Notes: generated by a model not told the origin, from the letters alone. A stretch of 64,000 bases of DNA from Micromonospora deserti (GCF_003236335.1 NZ_POUB01000002.1:31073-95072), one strand, 5' to 3'. Shown: positions 1-9,614, numbered from the stretch's first letter. Translations and numbers: made by a program.

Positions 1-372
1 CCGGCGGGTGAGGAGCAGCCGGCGGCAGTGCTCAACAGCCTCGTGGAGGTGGTCCGGTCCACCGGCATGATCGGCGTGGTCGGGCTCTACCTGTCCCAAG
101 ACCCCGGCGGGATCGACGTGCACTCTCGCAGCGGGGAACTGCTCTTCAAGGTCGGCAAGTTCTTCGAGAAGGGCCTCCGGATGGGGTCCGGGCAGGCGAA
201 CGTCAAGGCGTACAACAGCTATCTCCGTGACCTCATCGTGGCCGGTCGGGCAAAGCCGAGTTTCGTGGTCAGCAAGGAGATGCCGCTCGGGCAGGCGGCG
301 GAGGCGTACGCGCACTTCGACCGGCGGGAGCCGGGCTACTCAAAGGTGGTGCTGAAACCGGTAGCCGCCTGA
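1..372 (+). CDS. Zinc-dependent formaldehyde/alcohol dehydrogenase, C-terminal part
   Basis: The reading frame is open from the first base and ends at 372, so only about the last 123 residues of a medium-chain dehydrogenase are present. The visible part resembles the C-terminal region of glutathione-independent formaldehyde dehydrogenases: end of the Rossmann fold (GMIGVVGLYL), the segment with GKFFEKGLRMGSGQANVKAY, and the ending EPGYSKVVLKP. The zinc ligands and the nucleotide-binding core are upstream of the window. Family members oxidise formaldehyde or alcohols with NAD. The formate dehydrogenase operon starts 151 bases downstream on the same strand, so formaldehyde-to-formate chemistry feeding that enzyme is a reasonable inference. 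Exact substrate is unproven. Confidence 0.8.
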   Translation, partial: PAGEEQPAAVLNSLVEVVRSTGMIGVVGLYLSQDPGGIDVHSRSGELLFKVGKFFEKGLRMGSGQANVKAYNSYLRDLIVAGRAKPSFVVSKEMPLGQAAEAYAHFDRREPGYSKVVLKPVAA

Positions 373-523
373 CCGGCCGGCGGGACCGCCGGGGGCGGGT
401 CGTAACCACAGGCGCCGGTGCGGGGCGAGGTCGACGAGTGGGGTGTTGCCAGCTGCTCGTCCACGAGAAGCCGCAGATCCTAATTGAAGCAGAGATTGCC
501 CGAATTGACGGAGAGGTGCGGCG

Positions 524-3500
524 GTGGGGGTGCGTACCTGGATCGAGGGCTGGCCGGTCTACCGCCAGATCATCGGCAACGATCCGCTCGGGCGGGGGCC
601 GGCGGCGAAGTCCAGCCGTTCGGCGGAGCTCGTTGCCCGCACCGAGACCGCCGACTCGATGGTCCGGTCGGTCTGCCCGTACTGCGGCGTCGGCTGCGGC
701 CAGCGGGTCTACGTCAGCGACGGGAAGGTCAGCCAGATCGAGGGGGACCCGGACAGCCCGATCTCCCGGGGCCGGCTCTGCCCGAAGGGGGCGGCCAGCA
801 AGAACCTGGTCACCAGTGAGCTGCGCCAGCAGAAGGTCCGCTACCGGCGGCCGTACGGCACCGAATGGGAAGACCTCGACCTCGATACGGCGATGGACAT
901 GATCGCCGACCGGGTCATCGCCGCCCGGGCGGAGACCTGGGAGGACGTCGACAACGAGGGGCACCCGCTGCGGCGCACCCTTGGCATCGCCAGCCTCGGC
1001 GGTGCCACGCTGGACAACGAGGAGAACTACCTCATCAAGAAGCTGTTCACCGCGATGGGGGCGCTGCAGATCGAGAACCAGGCACGGATTTGACACTCCG
1101 CCACCGTCCCCGGTCTGGGGATCAGCTTCGGTCGCGGCGGCGCGACGGCCTTCCAGCAGGATCTGGTCAACAGTGACTGCGTCATCATCCAGGGCTCCAA
1201 CATGGCCGAGGCTCACCCGGTCGGATTCCAGTGGGCGATGGAGGCGAAGGCACGGGGCGCCAAGATCTTCCACGTCGATCCGCGATTCACCAGGACCAGC
1301 GCGTTGGCCAGCGCACACGTGCCCATCCGGGCCGGAACGGACATCGCGTTCCTCGGTGGCATTGTGAACTACATCCTGCGGAACGAACTGGACTTCCGGG
1401 AGTACGTGATCGCCTACACCAACGCGGCGACCATCGTCAGCGAGGATTTCCGGGACACCGAGGAACTGGACGGCCTCTTCTCCGGGTACGACGCGGAGAA
1501 GACCAGCTACGACCAGCAAAGCTGGCAGTACCAGGGGCAGGAGGAAGCCGGGCGGCGCGACACGGTCACCGAACGGGAAACCGCCGCCGGGTTGGGGTAC
1601 GAGTCACACGGCCCGCCGATCTCCGGCCAAGCGCGGCGGGACGAGACGCTGCAGCACCCGCGATGCGTCTACCAGATCCTCAAGCGGCACTACGCCCGCT
1701 ACACACCGGAGATGGTCGAGCGGGTCTGCGGGATCGCTCGCGAGAAGTTCGAGGAGGTGGCCCGAGCCTGGACGGAGAACTCCGGACGGGACCGGACGAC
1801 CATGCTGGTCTACTCGGTGGGCTGGACCCAGCACACGGTCGGCGTGCAGTACATCCGGACCGGGGCGATCATCCAGCTGTTGCTGGGCAACGTCGGCCGA
1901 CCGGGCGGCGGAGTGCTCGCCCTGCGCGGGCACGCCAGCATCCAGGGTTCCACTGACATCCCGACGCTGTTCGACCTGCTGCCGGGCTACCTGCCGAAGC
2001 CGCACCACGCGTCGCATCCGACGTTCGACGAGTGGGTGGACAGCATCCGGCGTCCCGGCCAGAAGGGGTTCTGGGGCAACGCCCGTTCGTACGCGGTGAA
2101 CCTGCTCAAGGCGTACTGGGGGGACGCGGCCACCCCGGAGAACGACTTCTGCTACGGGTACCTGCCCCGGATGACCGGCGACCACGGCCACTACCAGACG
2201 GTGTTCGACATGATCGACGGGAAGGTCAAGGGCTACTTCCTGGTCGGGCAGAACCCGGCGGTCGGGTCCGCGCACGGGCGCGCCCAGCGGCGGGGCCTGG
2301 CCAACCTCGACTGGCTGGTCGTCCGCGACCTGTTCATGATCGAAAGCGCCACGTTCTGGAAGGACGGCCCGGAGGTGGAGACCGGCGAGCTCGCACCGGA
2401 CCGGTGCCGAACCGAGGTCTTCTTCCTGCCGGCCGCCTCCCACGTGGAGAAGGAGGGCACCTTCACCCAGACCCAGCGGCTGGTGCAGTGGCGGGAAAAG
2501 GCCGTCGAGCCACCCGGTGACTGCCGCTCCGAGCTGTGGTTCTTCTACCACCTCGGCCGCATCATCCGGCAGAAGCTGGCCGCGTCCCCGAGCCCGCGCG
2601 ATCAGGCGGTGCTCGACCTCACCTGGGACTACCCCACCTCAGGGCCGCACGACGAGCCGTGCGCCGAGGCGGTGCTGCGGGAGATCAACGGATACGAGGT
2701 GGCCACCGGCCGGCCGCTGTCATCGTTCACCGAGATGACCGCCGACGGCGCCACGGCCGGCGGCTGCTGGATCTACTGTGGTGTGTTCGCCGACGGTGTC
2801 AACCAGGCGGCCCGCCGTAAGCCGGGGCGGGAGCAGAGCTGGGTGGCGCCGGAGTGGGGCTGGGCCTGGCCGGCGAACCGGCGGCTGCTCTACAACCGGG
2901 CCTCCGCCGATCCTCAGGGACGGCCGTGGAGCGAACGCAAACGGTACGTGTGGTGGGACGAGGAGTCGGGCGAGTGGACCGGCCACGACGTGCCCGACTT
3001 CGAGAAGACCAAGCCGCCGTCGTACCGGCCGCCGGACGGGGCCACCGGGGTGGCGGCGCTGGCCGGCGACGACCCGTTCATCATGCAGGGCGACGGGAAG
3101 GGCTGGCTGTTCGCGCCGACCGGCGTGCTCGACGGACCACTGCCGACCCACTACGAGCCCGCTGAGTCGCCCGTCCGCAACCCGCTCTACGACCAGCAGG
3201 CCAGCCCCGCCCGGAAGACCTACCAACGGCCCGACAACCCGATCAACCCCAGCCCGCCGGGACCGCACAGCCAGGTCTTTCCGTACGTCTTCACCACTGC
3301 CCGGCTGACCGAGCACCACACCGCGGGCGGTATGAGCCGGACGGTGCGATACCTGGCGGAACTGCAACCGGAGATGTTCGTCGAGGTTTCGCCCGAACTG
3401 GCGGTGCAATTGGGGCTCACCCACCTGGGCTGGGCACACGTCGTCACGGCGCGTGCCGTGATCGAGGCGCGGGTGCTGGTGACCGACCGGCTCAGCCCGC

Positions 3501-3787
3501 TGCGGGTCGAGGGACGGGTCATCCACCAGGTGTGGCTGCCGTATCACTACGGCGGCACGGGGTTGGTGCGGGGCGAGTCGGTCAACGACCTGTTCGGCGC
3601 CGTTCTCGACCCGCATGTCCTGATCCAGGAAAGCAAGGTCGGCACCTGCGACATACGGCCCGGGCGCCGGCCCACCGGCCCGGCGCTGCTCGACTTCCTC
3701 GCCGACTACCGGCGGCGGGCCGGGATCACCGACGGCCCGTACCCGCCCATTGTCACCACCGACGGCAGCACCAACCGGGAGGCCTGA
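524..3787 (+). CDS. Formate dehydrogenase catalytic (alpha) subunit, selenocysteine-containing
   Basis: Molybdopterin oxidoreductase oxidising formate to CO2, 1087 residues when the in-frame TGA at 1091-1093 is read as selenocysteine 190. The GTG start at 524 has GGAGAGG eight bases upstream. Residues about 50-95 carry the N-terminal [4Fe-4S] motif (CPYCGVGC, then GRLCPKG). The flank NQARI-Sec-HSATVPGL matches the Sec site of FdnG/FdoG/FdhF enzymes. The frame then continues through AEAHPVGFQWAMEAK, the cofactor-binding core and the C-terminal dinucleotide-binding domain. Length fits FdnG-type enzymes. No twin-arginine signal is visible at the N-terminus, unlike E. coli FdnG, so a cytoplasm-facing active site is inferred. 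Without recoding it would be split into a false 189-residue ORF and an 861-residue ORF. The selA, selB, selC and selD genes are not in this window. Confidence 0.93.
1091..1120 (+). promoter_or_regulatory. UGA selenocysteine codon with SECIS-like hairpin
   Basis: The UGA at 1091-1093 is followed by a short hairpin with stem CCCC (1108-1111), loop GGTCT (1112-1116) and stem GGGG (1117-1120). In the E. coli fdhF SECIS element the same GGUCU apical loop begins 21 bases after the U of UGA, which is the spacing seen here. This element recruits SelB in known bacterial systems. The hairpin is read directly from the sequence; its function is inferred from that match and from the protein context. Confidence 0.85.
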
Positions 3788-3789
3788 GC

Positions 3790-4836
3790 ATGGTCGACAG
3801 CATCCATCCGTCCGGCGCGGTTGATCCCGCCCGGCAGGTCGGCTATCCCGACCCGCCGCCGCGGATGGGCTTCTTCACCGATACCAGCCTCTGCATCGGC
3901 TGCAAGGCGTGCGAGGTCGCCTGCAAGGAGTGGAACCTCGTCCCCGGCAGCGGCCTCGACCTGCTCGGCATGTCGTACGACAACACCGGTGCGCTCACCG
4001 CCAACTCCTGGCGGCACGTGGCCTTCGTCGAGCAGCCCCGGCCGGTCGGCTGGCAGATCACGGCGCCATTCGCCGAAACCCCGACCGGCCCGCCGGTGAG
4101 CCCGGCCACGGCCGAGGTCGCCGCCGGAGCCGGCAGCGACTCCGGTACCCGGCCCGGTGTCCCGCCGGGCCCGGACCCTGCCCCAGCCGGCGCGATGGCG
4201 GACGGAAGCCAGTTCCTCGGCATGCCCGGCACCGATCTGCCGGGCCGGCGGGATCGTGACGCCCGAAGCGACATGCGCTGGCTGATGATGTCCGACGTCT
4301 GTAAGCACTGCACCCACGCGGCCTGCCTGGACGTCTGCCCGACCGGCTCGCTGTTCCGCACCGAGTACGGCACGGTCGTGATACAGGAGGACATCTGCAA
4401 CGGCTGCGGCTACTGCATCCCCGCCTGCCCGTACGGCGTGATCGACCAGCGGCGCGGCGACGGCCGGGCGTGGAAGTGCACCCTCTGCTACGACCGGCTC
4501 AAGGCGGGCAAGACGCCGGCCTGCGCCCAGGCCTGCCCGACCGAGTCGATCCAGTACGGACGGCTCGACGACCTTCGGGAGCGGGCCCAGCGACGGCTCG
4601 AGGAGTTGCACGCCGCGGAGGTGCCCGAGGCCCGGCTCTACGGGCACGACTCGAACGACGGGGTCGGTGGCAACGGCGCGTTCTTCCTGCTGCTCGACGA
4701 GCCGGAGGTCTACGGGCTGCCGCCGGACCCGGTGGTGACCACTCGGGACCTGCCCCGGATGTGGCGCCGCGCCGCCGTCGCGGCGCTCACCATGGCGGGC
4801 GCCGCGCTCGCCGCGTTCGTCTGGCGGACATCATGA
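3790..4836 (+). CDS. Formate dehydrogenase iron-sulfur (beta) subunit
   Basis: Electron-transfer subunit of 348 residues carrying four ferredoxin-type clusters: CIGCKACEVACKEW near residue 35, CKHCTHAACLDVCP near 175, CNGCGYCIPACPYG near 200, and CTLCYDRL with CAQACP near 230-255. It would pass electrons from the molybdenum subunit to the membrane subunit. The C-terminus ends in one hydrophobic helix (AAVAALTMAGAALAAFVW), as in FdnH-type subunits. The ATG at 3790 lies two bases after the alpha stop and was preferred over far-upstream starts inside alpha. An Ala/Pro/Gly-rich stretch of roughly 60 residues (about 95-155) between the first and second cluster motifs looks like a low-complexity insertion. 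The last four bases overlap the next gene. Confidence 0.92.
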   Translation: MVDSIHPSGAVDPARQVGYPDPPPRMGFFTDTSLCIGCKACEVACKEWNLVPGSGLDLLGMSYDNTGALTANSWRHVAFVEQPRPVGWQITAPFAETPTGPPVSPATAEVAAGAGSDSGTRPGVPPGPDPAPAGAMADGSQFLGMPGTDLPGRRDRDARSDMRWLMMSDVCKHCTHAACLDVCPTGSLFRTEYGTVVIQEDICNGCGYCIPACPYGVIDQRRGDGRAWKCTLCYDRLKAGKTPACAQACPTESIQYGRLDDLRERAQRRLEELHAAEVPEARLYGHDSNDGVGGNGAFFLLLDEPEVYGLPPDPVVTTRDLPRMWRRAAVAALTMAGAALAAFVWRTS

Positions 4837-5828
4837 CAGCGGTACGCCGCGGCGTCGGGACGGAACCGGCCGTGCCGCCGGCCCAGTTCGCCTCCTACTA
4901 CGGACGACCAATCATCAAGGCGGCGCCGTGGCGGCGCGACATCGCGTTGTACTTCTTCTCCGGTGGACTTGCCGCCGGCAGCGCGCTGCTGGCCGCGGGC
5001 GCCGACCTGACCGGCCGTCCGGCCCTGCGCCGAGCGAGCCGGCTCACCGCGCTTGGCGCGCTTGGCGCTGGCACCTACTTTCTGATCAACGATCTGGGCC
5101 GTCCAGACCGGTTCCACCACATGCTGCGGGTGGCCAAGCCGACCTCTCCGCTGTCGATGGGCACCTGGATCCTCGCCGCATTCGGGCCGCCGCTGGCAGT
5201 GGCCGCGGTGAGTGAGGTCGCGCCGCGGCTGCCCCGCCGCGGGATGCTCGGCCTGGCCGGCCGGCTGCTGCCGCCGATCGGCCGCGCCAACGGACTGGCC
5301 GCCGCGGCCCTCGCGCCCGCGGTGGCCACGTACACCGCGGTGCTGCTCGCCGACACCGCCGTCCCGGCCTGGCGCGATGCCTGGGCCGACCTGCCGTACC
5401 TAGCTTCCGGCAGTTCGCTGGTCGCGGCGGCCGGGGCCGGTCTGGTCACCGCGCCGACCGCGCAGGCCGGTCCCGCCCGCCGGATGGCGCTGGCCGGCGC
5501 CGGCATCGAGCTCGTCGCCGAGCGCCGGATAGGACGGCTCGGGTTGACCGGTGAGCCATACCGCCGGGGGCGCTCCGGCGCGCTGCTACGGACGGGGCGG
5601 GTCCTGCTCGTCGCCGGGACGGTCGGGGCGCTGCTCGGACGGCGCAGCCGACTGCTCTCCATGGTCTCCGGCGCGGCGTTGGTAGCCTCCTCGTTGGCGA
5701 CGCGGCTCGGGATCTTCAGGGTCGGCACGGCGTCCGCCAGCGACCCGAAGTACACGGTCGTGCCGCAGCGGGAGCGGCTCGACCAGCGGGGAGGCGCGCC
5801 GGCCGACGGCACAGCGGCCGCCGCGTGA
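4833..5828 (+). CDS. NrfD/polysulfide reductase-type membrane subunit of formate dehydrogenase
   Basis: Integral membrane protein of 331 residues with about eight hydrophobic segments, starting with ATGA overlapping the beta-subunit stop. The motif FLINDLGRPDRFHHMLRVAKPTSPLSMGTW is split here as FLINDLGRPDRFHHML and KPTSPLSMGTW and is characteristic of the NrfD/PsrC family, which anchors iron-sulfur subunits and exchanges electrons with quinone without heme. It replaces the cytochrome b gamma subunit of E. coli formate dehydrogenase N. The tight coupling to alpha and beta makes it the membrane anchor of this complex. The C-terminal 30 residues are polar and alanine-rich. Confidence 0.88.
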   Translation: MTAVRRGVGTEPAVPPAQFASYYGRPIIKAAPWRRDIALYFFSGGLAAGSALLAAGADLTGRPALRRASRLTALGALGAGTYFLINDLGRPDRFHHMLRVAKPTSPLSMGTWILAAFGPPLAVAAVSEVAPRLPRRGMLGLAGRLLPPIGRANGLAAAALAPAVATYTAVLLADTAVPAWRDAWADLPYLASGSSLVAAAGAGLVTAPTAQAGPARRMALAGAGIELVAERRIGRLGLTGEPYRRGRSGALLRTGRVLLVAGTVGALLGRRSRLLSMVSGAALVASSLATRLGIFRVGTASASDPKYTVVPQRERLDQRGGAPADGTAAAA

Positions 5829-6314
5829 TCCGACGGAGCGCGTGAGCCGAAGACGGGTGTCGCCAGGGACAAAGCGCTGGAGACCGGGTACGTCGACAAA
5901 GGCCACCACATGAATTCGCTCGCGTCGGTCCCCGCTTCCGTAGATGTCGCGTGACCACCGTGCCGGCCGGCTCGTTGAGCACACAGTGACCAGTTGGCGG
6001 GCCAGGATCACGCGATGACCATTGACTACGACGACCTGGCGGTATGGGTTACGCCGGGCGCCATCGGGGCCGGCGGGCTCCGCGACCCGCTCGCCGAGTG
6101 CCTACTCGAACACCGCGACCGCGACCGCGGCGTCCGGCGGCTGAAGATCCGGGCGCGCTGGCCCGGCAACCCCGTACACCTGTTCCAGCCCCACGACGTA
6201 TCACGGTGCGGCCGGATCTGCCGTGCCCTGCCCCGCGTGGTGGAGAGCAAACCGGTGGCGGACAGGGCGGTGGAGCGCAATCAGCCCGCCCGTAACCGGT
6301 AGCCGCCGCGACGG
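5829..6314. other. Intergenic region without a supported gene
   Basis: This 486-base gap follows the formate dehydrogenase operon. A 95-codon frame from ATG 6015 to 6302 has only a weak AGGA upstream and no recognisable domain, and both strands show similarly poor coding signals. No tRNA fold, terminator or riboswitch could be recognised. It may hold a degraded gene. Confidence 0.4.
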
Positions 6315-7526
6315 ATGGCGGACCGGCAGAACGGACGTCGGGCGGAGCGGCAGATCGCTCGTGTGATGCGGAAGCACGAGCATCCGGAGCAGACCCACTT
6401 CCTGGAGCTCTTCTTCGACCTGGCGTTCATCTTCGCGCTCACCCGGGTCACCCGGCCATTGATCGAGCGTACCGACCTGGTCGGCGCCGCCCAGACGCTC
6501 GTTTTGCTGCTCGCCCTCTTCTGGGTGTGGACCTTCACCGCCTGGGTGACCAACTACTTCAATCCGGAGCGGGCGGAGATCCAACTGCTCGTCCTCGCCA
6601 GCATGCTCGGCAGCGTGCTGCTGGCGGTCGCGGCGCCCGCGGCGTTCGCGGGTCGGGGCCTGCTCTTCGCCGGCACGTACGCGGTCGTCCACATCGGCCG
6701 TTCGCTCGCCATCGCCTACTTCCTCCGGGCCGACGAGCGGCGACTCAATCCCATCCGGGTCCTGTTCTGGTTCGGCGTCTCCGCCGTGCCGTGGATCGCT
6801 GGCGCGCTCATCTCCGACAGTACGTCCCGCCTGGCGCTGTGGACGCTGGCGCTGGTGGTCGACTACGCGGGCGGGATGCTCCTGTGGCCCACACCGCGGC
6901 TGGGTCCCATACCGACCGGGCAGTGGGCGTTCGCCCCCGAGCATCTGGCCGATCGGTACCGGCAGTTCTACGTCATCGCGCTGGGCGAGTCGATCTTCAT
7001 CATGGGCGGCAGGTACTTCGATAACGAACTCACGATTGCCCGGACGATGGCGTTCGTGGTCGCCTTCACCACCACCGCCCTGATGTGGCGGATCTACATC
7101 CAGCGAGCCGGGCGGATTATGGGCGAGGCCATCAAGGTGTCGCCGCAGCCGAACCGGCTCGGTCGATCGATTGCCAACACCCACCTACTTATGGTGACCG
7201 GCGTCGTGATCACCGCGGTGGGGTACCGGTTCATCATCGACCAGCCGCTCGGGCACACCGACCCGGCATCGATCGGCCCCATCCTCGGCGGGCCGGCGCT
7301 GTTCATCGTCGGGCGGGCCCGCTTCGAGTGGGTGGTGTTCTCCCGCGTCTCACCGTCCCGGCTGGTCGCGCTGCTCGTGATGGCCGCCCTGGCGGCACCG
7401 CTGGCCCTCGGACCGCCGCTGCTCGTCGCCGTCGCCGCCGCGACGGTCCTGACTGGGATAGCCATAGCCGACGCGCGGCGTGCCCGGGACCGCCCGCCTG
7501 AGAAGCCGTCACCATCCGGCTCGTAG
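6315..7526 (+). CDS. LtrA family membrane protein (low temperature requirement protein A)
   Basis: Polytopic membrane protein of 403 residues. The N-terminal signature THFLELFFDLAFIFALTRV after a short basic cytoplasmic leader identifies the LtrA family, followed by about ten hydrophobic helices and a conserved YVIALGESIFIMG segment near residue 220. A family member was linked to growth of Listeria at low temperature; the biochemical role is unknown. The start at 6315 has no strong ribosome binding site, and an ATG at 6366 is an alternative that keeps the signature. It stands alone on the plus strand, with no visible functional link to its neighbours. Confidence 0.87.
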   Translation: MADRQNGRRAERQIARVMRKHEHPEQTHFLELFFDLAFIFALTRVTRPLIERTDLVGAAQTLVLLLALFWVWTFTAWVTNYFNPERAEIQLLVLASMLGSVLLAVAAPAAFAGRGLLFAGTYAVVHIGRSLAIAYFLRADERRLNPIRVLFWFGVSAVPWIAGALISDSTSRLALWTLALVVDYAGGMLLWPTPRLGPIPTGQWAFAPEHLADRYRQFYVIALGESIFIMGGRYFDNELTIARTMAFVVAFTTTALMWRIYIQRAGRIMGEAIKVSPQPNRLGRSIANTHLLMVTGVVITAVGYRFIIDQPLGHTDPASIGPILGGPALFIVGRARFEWVVFSRVSPSRLVALLVMAALAAPLALGPPLLVAVAAATVLTGIAIADARRARDRPPEKPSPSGS

Positions 7527-7625
7527 CCGACACTAGTGCCTCGCCTCGAAGGGCGTTGACAAGAGCTTCGACAAGCGCTGCCCCAGCGTGGCCGGTGGGG
7601 TCGCGTTCGGGTCGTAGATTCCTAC

Positions 7626-7685
7626 GGGCATGCCGATCACGCGGGGCGGGGCCAGACCCCCTACGAACGCCTCAAGCAGAAGCCC
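7626..7685 (+). mobile_element. Remnant of an IS3/IS481-type integrase C-terminus
   Basis: In one frame the sequence reads GRGQTPYERLKQK, which resembles the end of rve-type transposases (commonly ...LTPYERLRQK). No upstream transposase body, catalytic residues or inverted repeats remain, so this is a scar only. The rest of the 321-base gap between the LtrA gene and the next gene shows nothing else recognisable. Confidence 0.4.
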
Positions 7686-7847
7686 AGACCAAGACAGGTG
7701 CAACAAGCTGCGGCGGCAGATGCACAGCTAGACCGACGCTCTTCGGCTGTTTTTCGGTCCGCTCTGGCTGAATTACGGCCAGCGGGTGCTCGGTGCTCCC
7801 CGTCACCGGGCGCCCGCCCCAGATCGGACGACATCGAGGAGGAATGC

Positions 7848-8093
7848 ATGCGGATCAGCATCAAGGCAGGGCTCGGCTTGGCCGGAGCCGCAGCCGTCGC
7901 GGCGGTCGTCGTGGCCGGTGGTGTGGCGTACGCCGGGGAGGACGTCGTCCCCGAGCCCGTCGTGCAGATCGTGACGGAGCAGGGCCCGGGCACCACTGGC
8001 GGCGCGCAGTCGGTGTCGGAGGAGGACTGCCCGGACAAGGGCGGCGCGGCGTCCACCGCGCCGGAGGAGGCGGCGTCGTCGCAGGCGCTGTGA
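7848..8093 (+). CDS. Small secreted protein of unknown function
   Basis: An 81-residue protein with a clear secretion signal: basic start MRISIK, a long Ala/Gly/Val hydrophobic core and a predicted cleavage site after VAYA, leaving a mature acidic peptide of about 50 residues. The start is set by a strong ribosome binding site (GAGGAGG a few bases upstream of ATG 7848). The mature part has a single cysteine in EEDCPDKGG and is rich in Glu, Ser and Ala. I do not recognise a family. No partner gene is adjacent. Confidence 0.65.
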   Translation: MRISIKAGLGLAGAAAVAAVVVAGGVAYAGEDVVPEPVVQIVTEQGPGTTGGAQSVSEEDCPDKGGAASTAPEEAASSQAL

Positions 8094-8417
8094 CGGCTTC
8101 CCCGCGGACGTGGGGGCCACCGGGACCGGACCATGTCTCTGCGGCCCTGGCCGCTGGGCGCATGCGGCCCCGGTGGCCCGCTGGGCGAGGGTGTGCAGCG
8201 AGGAGGGTTGCAGTCGAGGTTGTCGAGTAGCAGCTGCCCGCTGCCGGCATCACGCTCTGCGTCAATTCTCGCGATGGTTGTCGCTGTCGCTGTCGCTTGG
8301 ATTTCGGAAGTCGGCCCAGACGCGGTCACCCTCGACCACCGTCCACCTGTGTTTCCGGCCCGGGCCCGCGTGACCGGCGCCGGGCACGGAGACGCCGGGG
8401 CACCCAATACTCGCAGC
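8094..8417. other. Intergenic region, nothing recognised
   Basis: This 324-base gap lies between a plus-strand small secreted gene and the convergent GH16 gene. Frames here are shadow ORFs without domains or ribosome binding sites. No clear terminator hairpin was found. Confidence 0.4.
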
Positions 8418-9575
8418 TCAGACCCGGACGAACCTCACCGCGTCGGCGCGGGCGCAACCGCTGCCACTGGCGCTCACCATCACATAGCCGCCCGTGCCAG
8501 CCGGGAAGTAGTACGACCCGAGTGACACCCAGCCGGTGGAGCCGCTGGTGCCGTTGATGTAGGTGGTGCTCGTGACGCCGTCGTGGACCAGGTCATACCG
8601 GCCGTTGGGGTCGCTGCCGGAGTGCACGATCTTGTAGACGTAGACCTGGTACGTGCCGGAGGCGCGCAGGTTCGGTCGCCAGGTCGCGGTATGCCCGGCG
8701 GTGTGGCAGGCGGCGTACCGGGTCGGTGAGCCGTACGTCCAGCCGGTCAGCGTGGAGTCGTACCAGGTGCCGGTCTCGCTGTACCCGTACGCTGCGGGCG
8801 AGTCGTTGTCGACGTAGTAGTCCTTCTGCCAGTAGCGCACGTAGTCGAACTGCACGGCGGAGGGCAGCTTCGACACGTCGGGAATGGTCCCGTACGCGAT
8901 GCTGGTCAGCCAGATGTTGACGTAGTCGTGCGTCCACTGGCTGGGCGTGTACGACACGGTGTACGTGAGCACGCCATCCAGGTAGAACTTTACTGACGTC
9001 TCCGACCAGTCGAAGCCCCAGATGTGCCACTGCCGCAGGTCAACGCCAGTGTTGTAGGTGCTGCCCGGGTGGTAGGGGCCGCTCACGCCCGCGCCGTCCC
9101 ACGTGTGCACGCCCTGGTGCACGTTCGTCGGGCTGATCGAGTCGATCTCGAAGCCGTCGACCTCGGTACGCGCCTCCGGCGAATACGTGGTGCTGCCGTC
9201 GCCGGCCAGCAGCCAGAACGAGCTGTGCCAGCCCGAACCGTCATTGATCTTCGCGCGGGTTTCGTAGTAGCCGTAGCGGAACCGCTGCTTGCTGACCAGG
9301 CCGCCGCCGGTGAAGTCCTTGCCGGCGTAGCTCTCCTGCTTGAGGTTGATGCTCATCAGCCCGCCGGAGACGGTCACGTTCTGCGGCCGCTGCGCGCTGT
9401 ACGCCTTGACGTCGGTGCGGTAGTTCCATTTCGACTCGTCGACGGCGGTGCCGTCGAAGTCGTCGTTGAACACCAGGGTGTAGCCGGCGCGGGGCGGGTC
9501 CGCCTGTGCCGGCGCGGCGAGCGCGGTGATCGCGGTCGCGGCCAGCAGGGCGACAAGCCCGGTCGTCTTACGCAT
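8418..9575 (-). CDS. Secreted GH16 glycoside hydrolase with C-terminal golvesin-like domain
   Basis: Secreted beta-glycanase of 385 residues. A signal peptide covers residues 1-25 (cleavage near APAQA). The GH16 jelly-roll domain runs from about 30 to 255, with the catalytic ExDxxE signature present as EVDGFE and typical strands such as GLVSKQRFRYGYYE and WHSSFWLL. From about 258 to the end is a golvesin/xanthan-lyase C-terminal-like beta domain (YVDNDSPAAYGYSETGTW to ARADAVRFV), probably for glycan or cell-surface binding. GH16 enzymes cleave beta-1,3/1,4-glucans or marine galactans; the substrate here cannot be read from sequence. GGAG lies five bases before the ATG. Decayed genes lie immediately upstream. 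Confidence 0.9.
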   Translation of the reverse strand: MRKTTGLVALLAATAITALAAPAQADPPRAGYTLVFNDDFDGTAVDESKWNYRTDVKAYSAQRPQNVTVSGGLMSINLKQESYAGKDFTGGGLVSKQRFRYGYYETRAKINDGSGWHSSFWLLAGDGSTTYSPEARTEVDGFEIDSISPTNVHQGVHTWDGAGVSGPYHPGSTYNTGVDLRQWHIWGFDWSETSVKFYLDGVLTYTVSYTPSQWTHDYVNIWLTSIAYGTIPDVSKLPSAVQFDYVRYWQKDYYVDNDSPAAYGYSETGTWYDSTLTGWTYGSPTRYAACHTAGHTATWRPNLRASGTYQVYVYKIVHSGSDPNGRYDLVHDGVTSTTYINGTSGSTGWVSLGSYYFPAGTGGYVMVSASGSGCARADAVRFVRV

Positions 9576-9614
9576 GTCGGCTCCTTCAGTTGCGGCCGTA
9601 GTAGAGGCGGTTGC

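Noticed and set aside
524..1093. Formate dehydrogenase split into two genes by a stop codon (pseudogene)
   Set aside because: The TGA sits exactly at the Sec position, the frame is unchanged on both sides and a SECIS-like hairpin follows.
5994..6302. Hypothetical 102-codon gene
   Set aside because: No domain, weak start signals and equally open opposite strand; kept only as a gap note.
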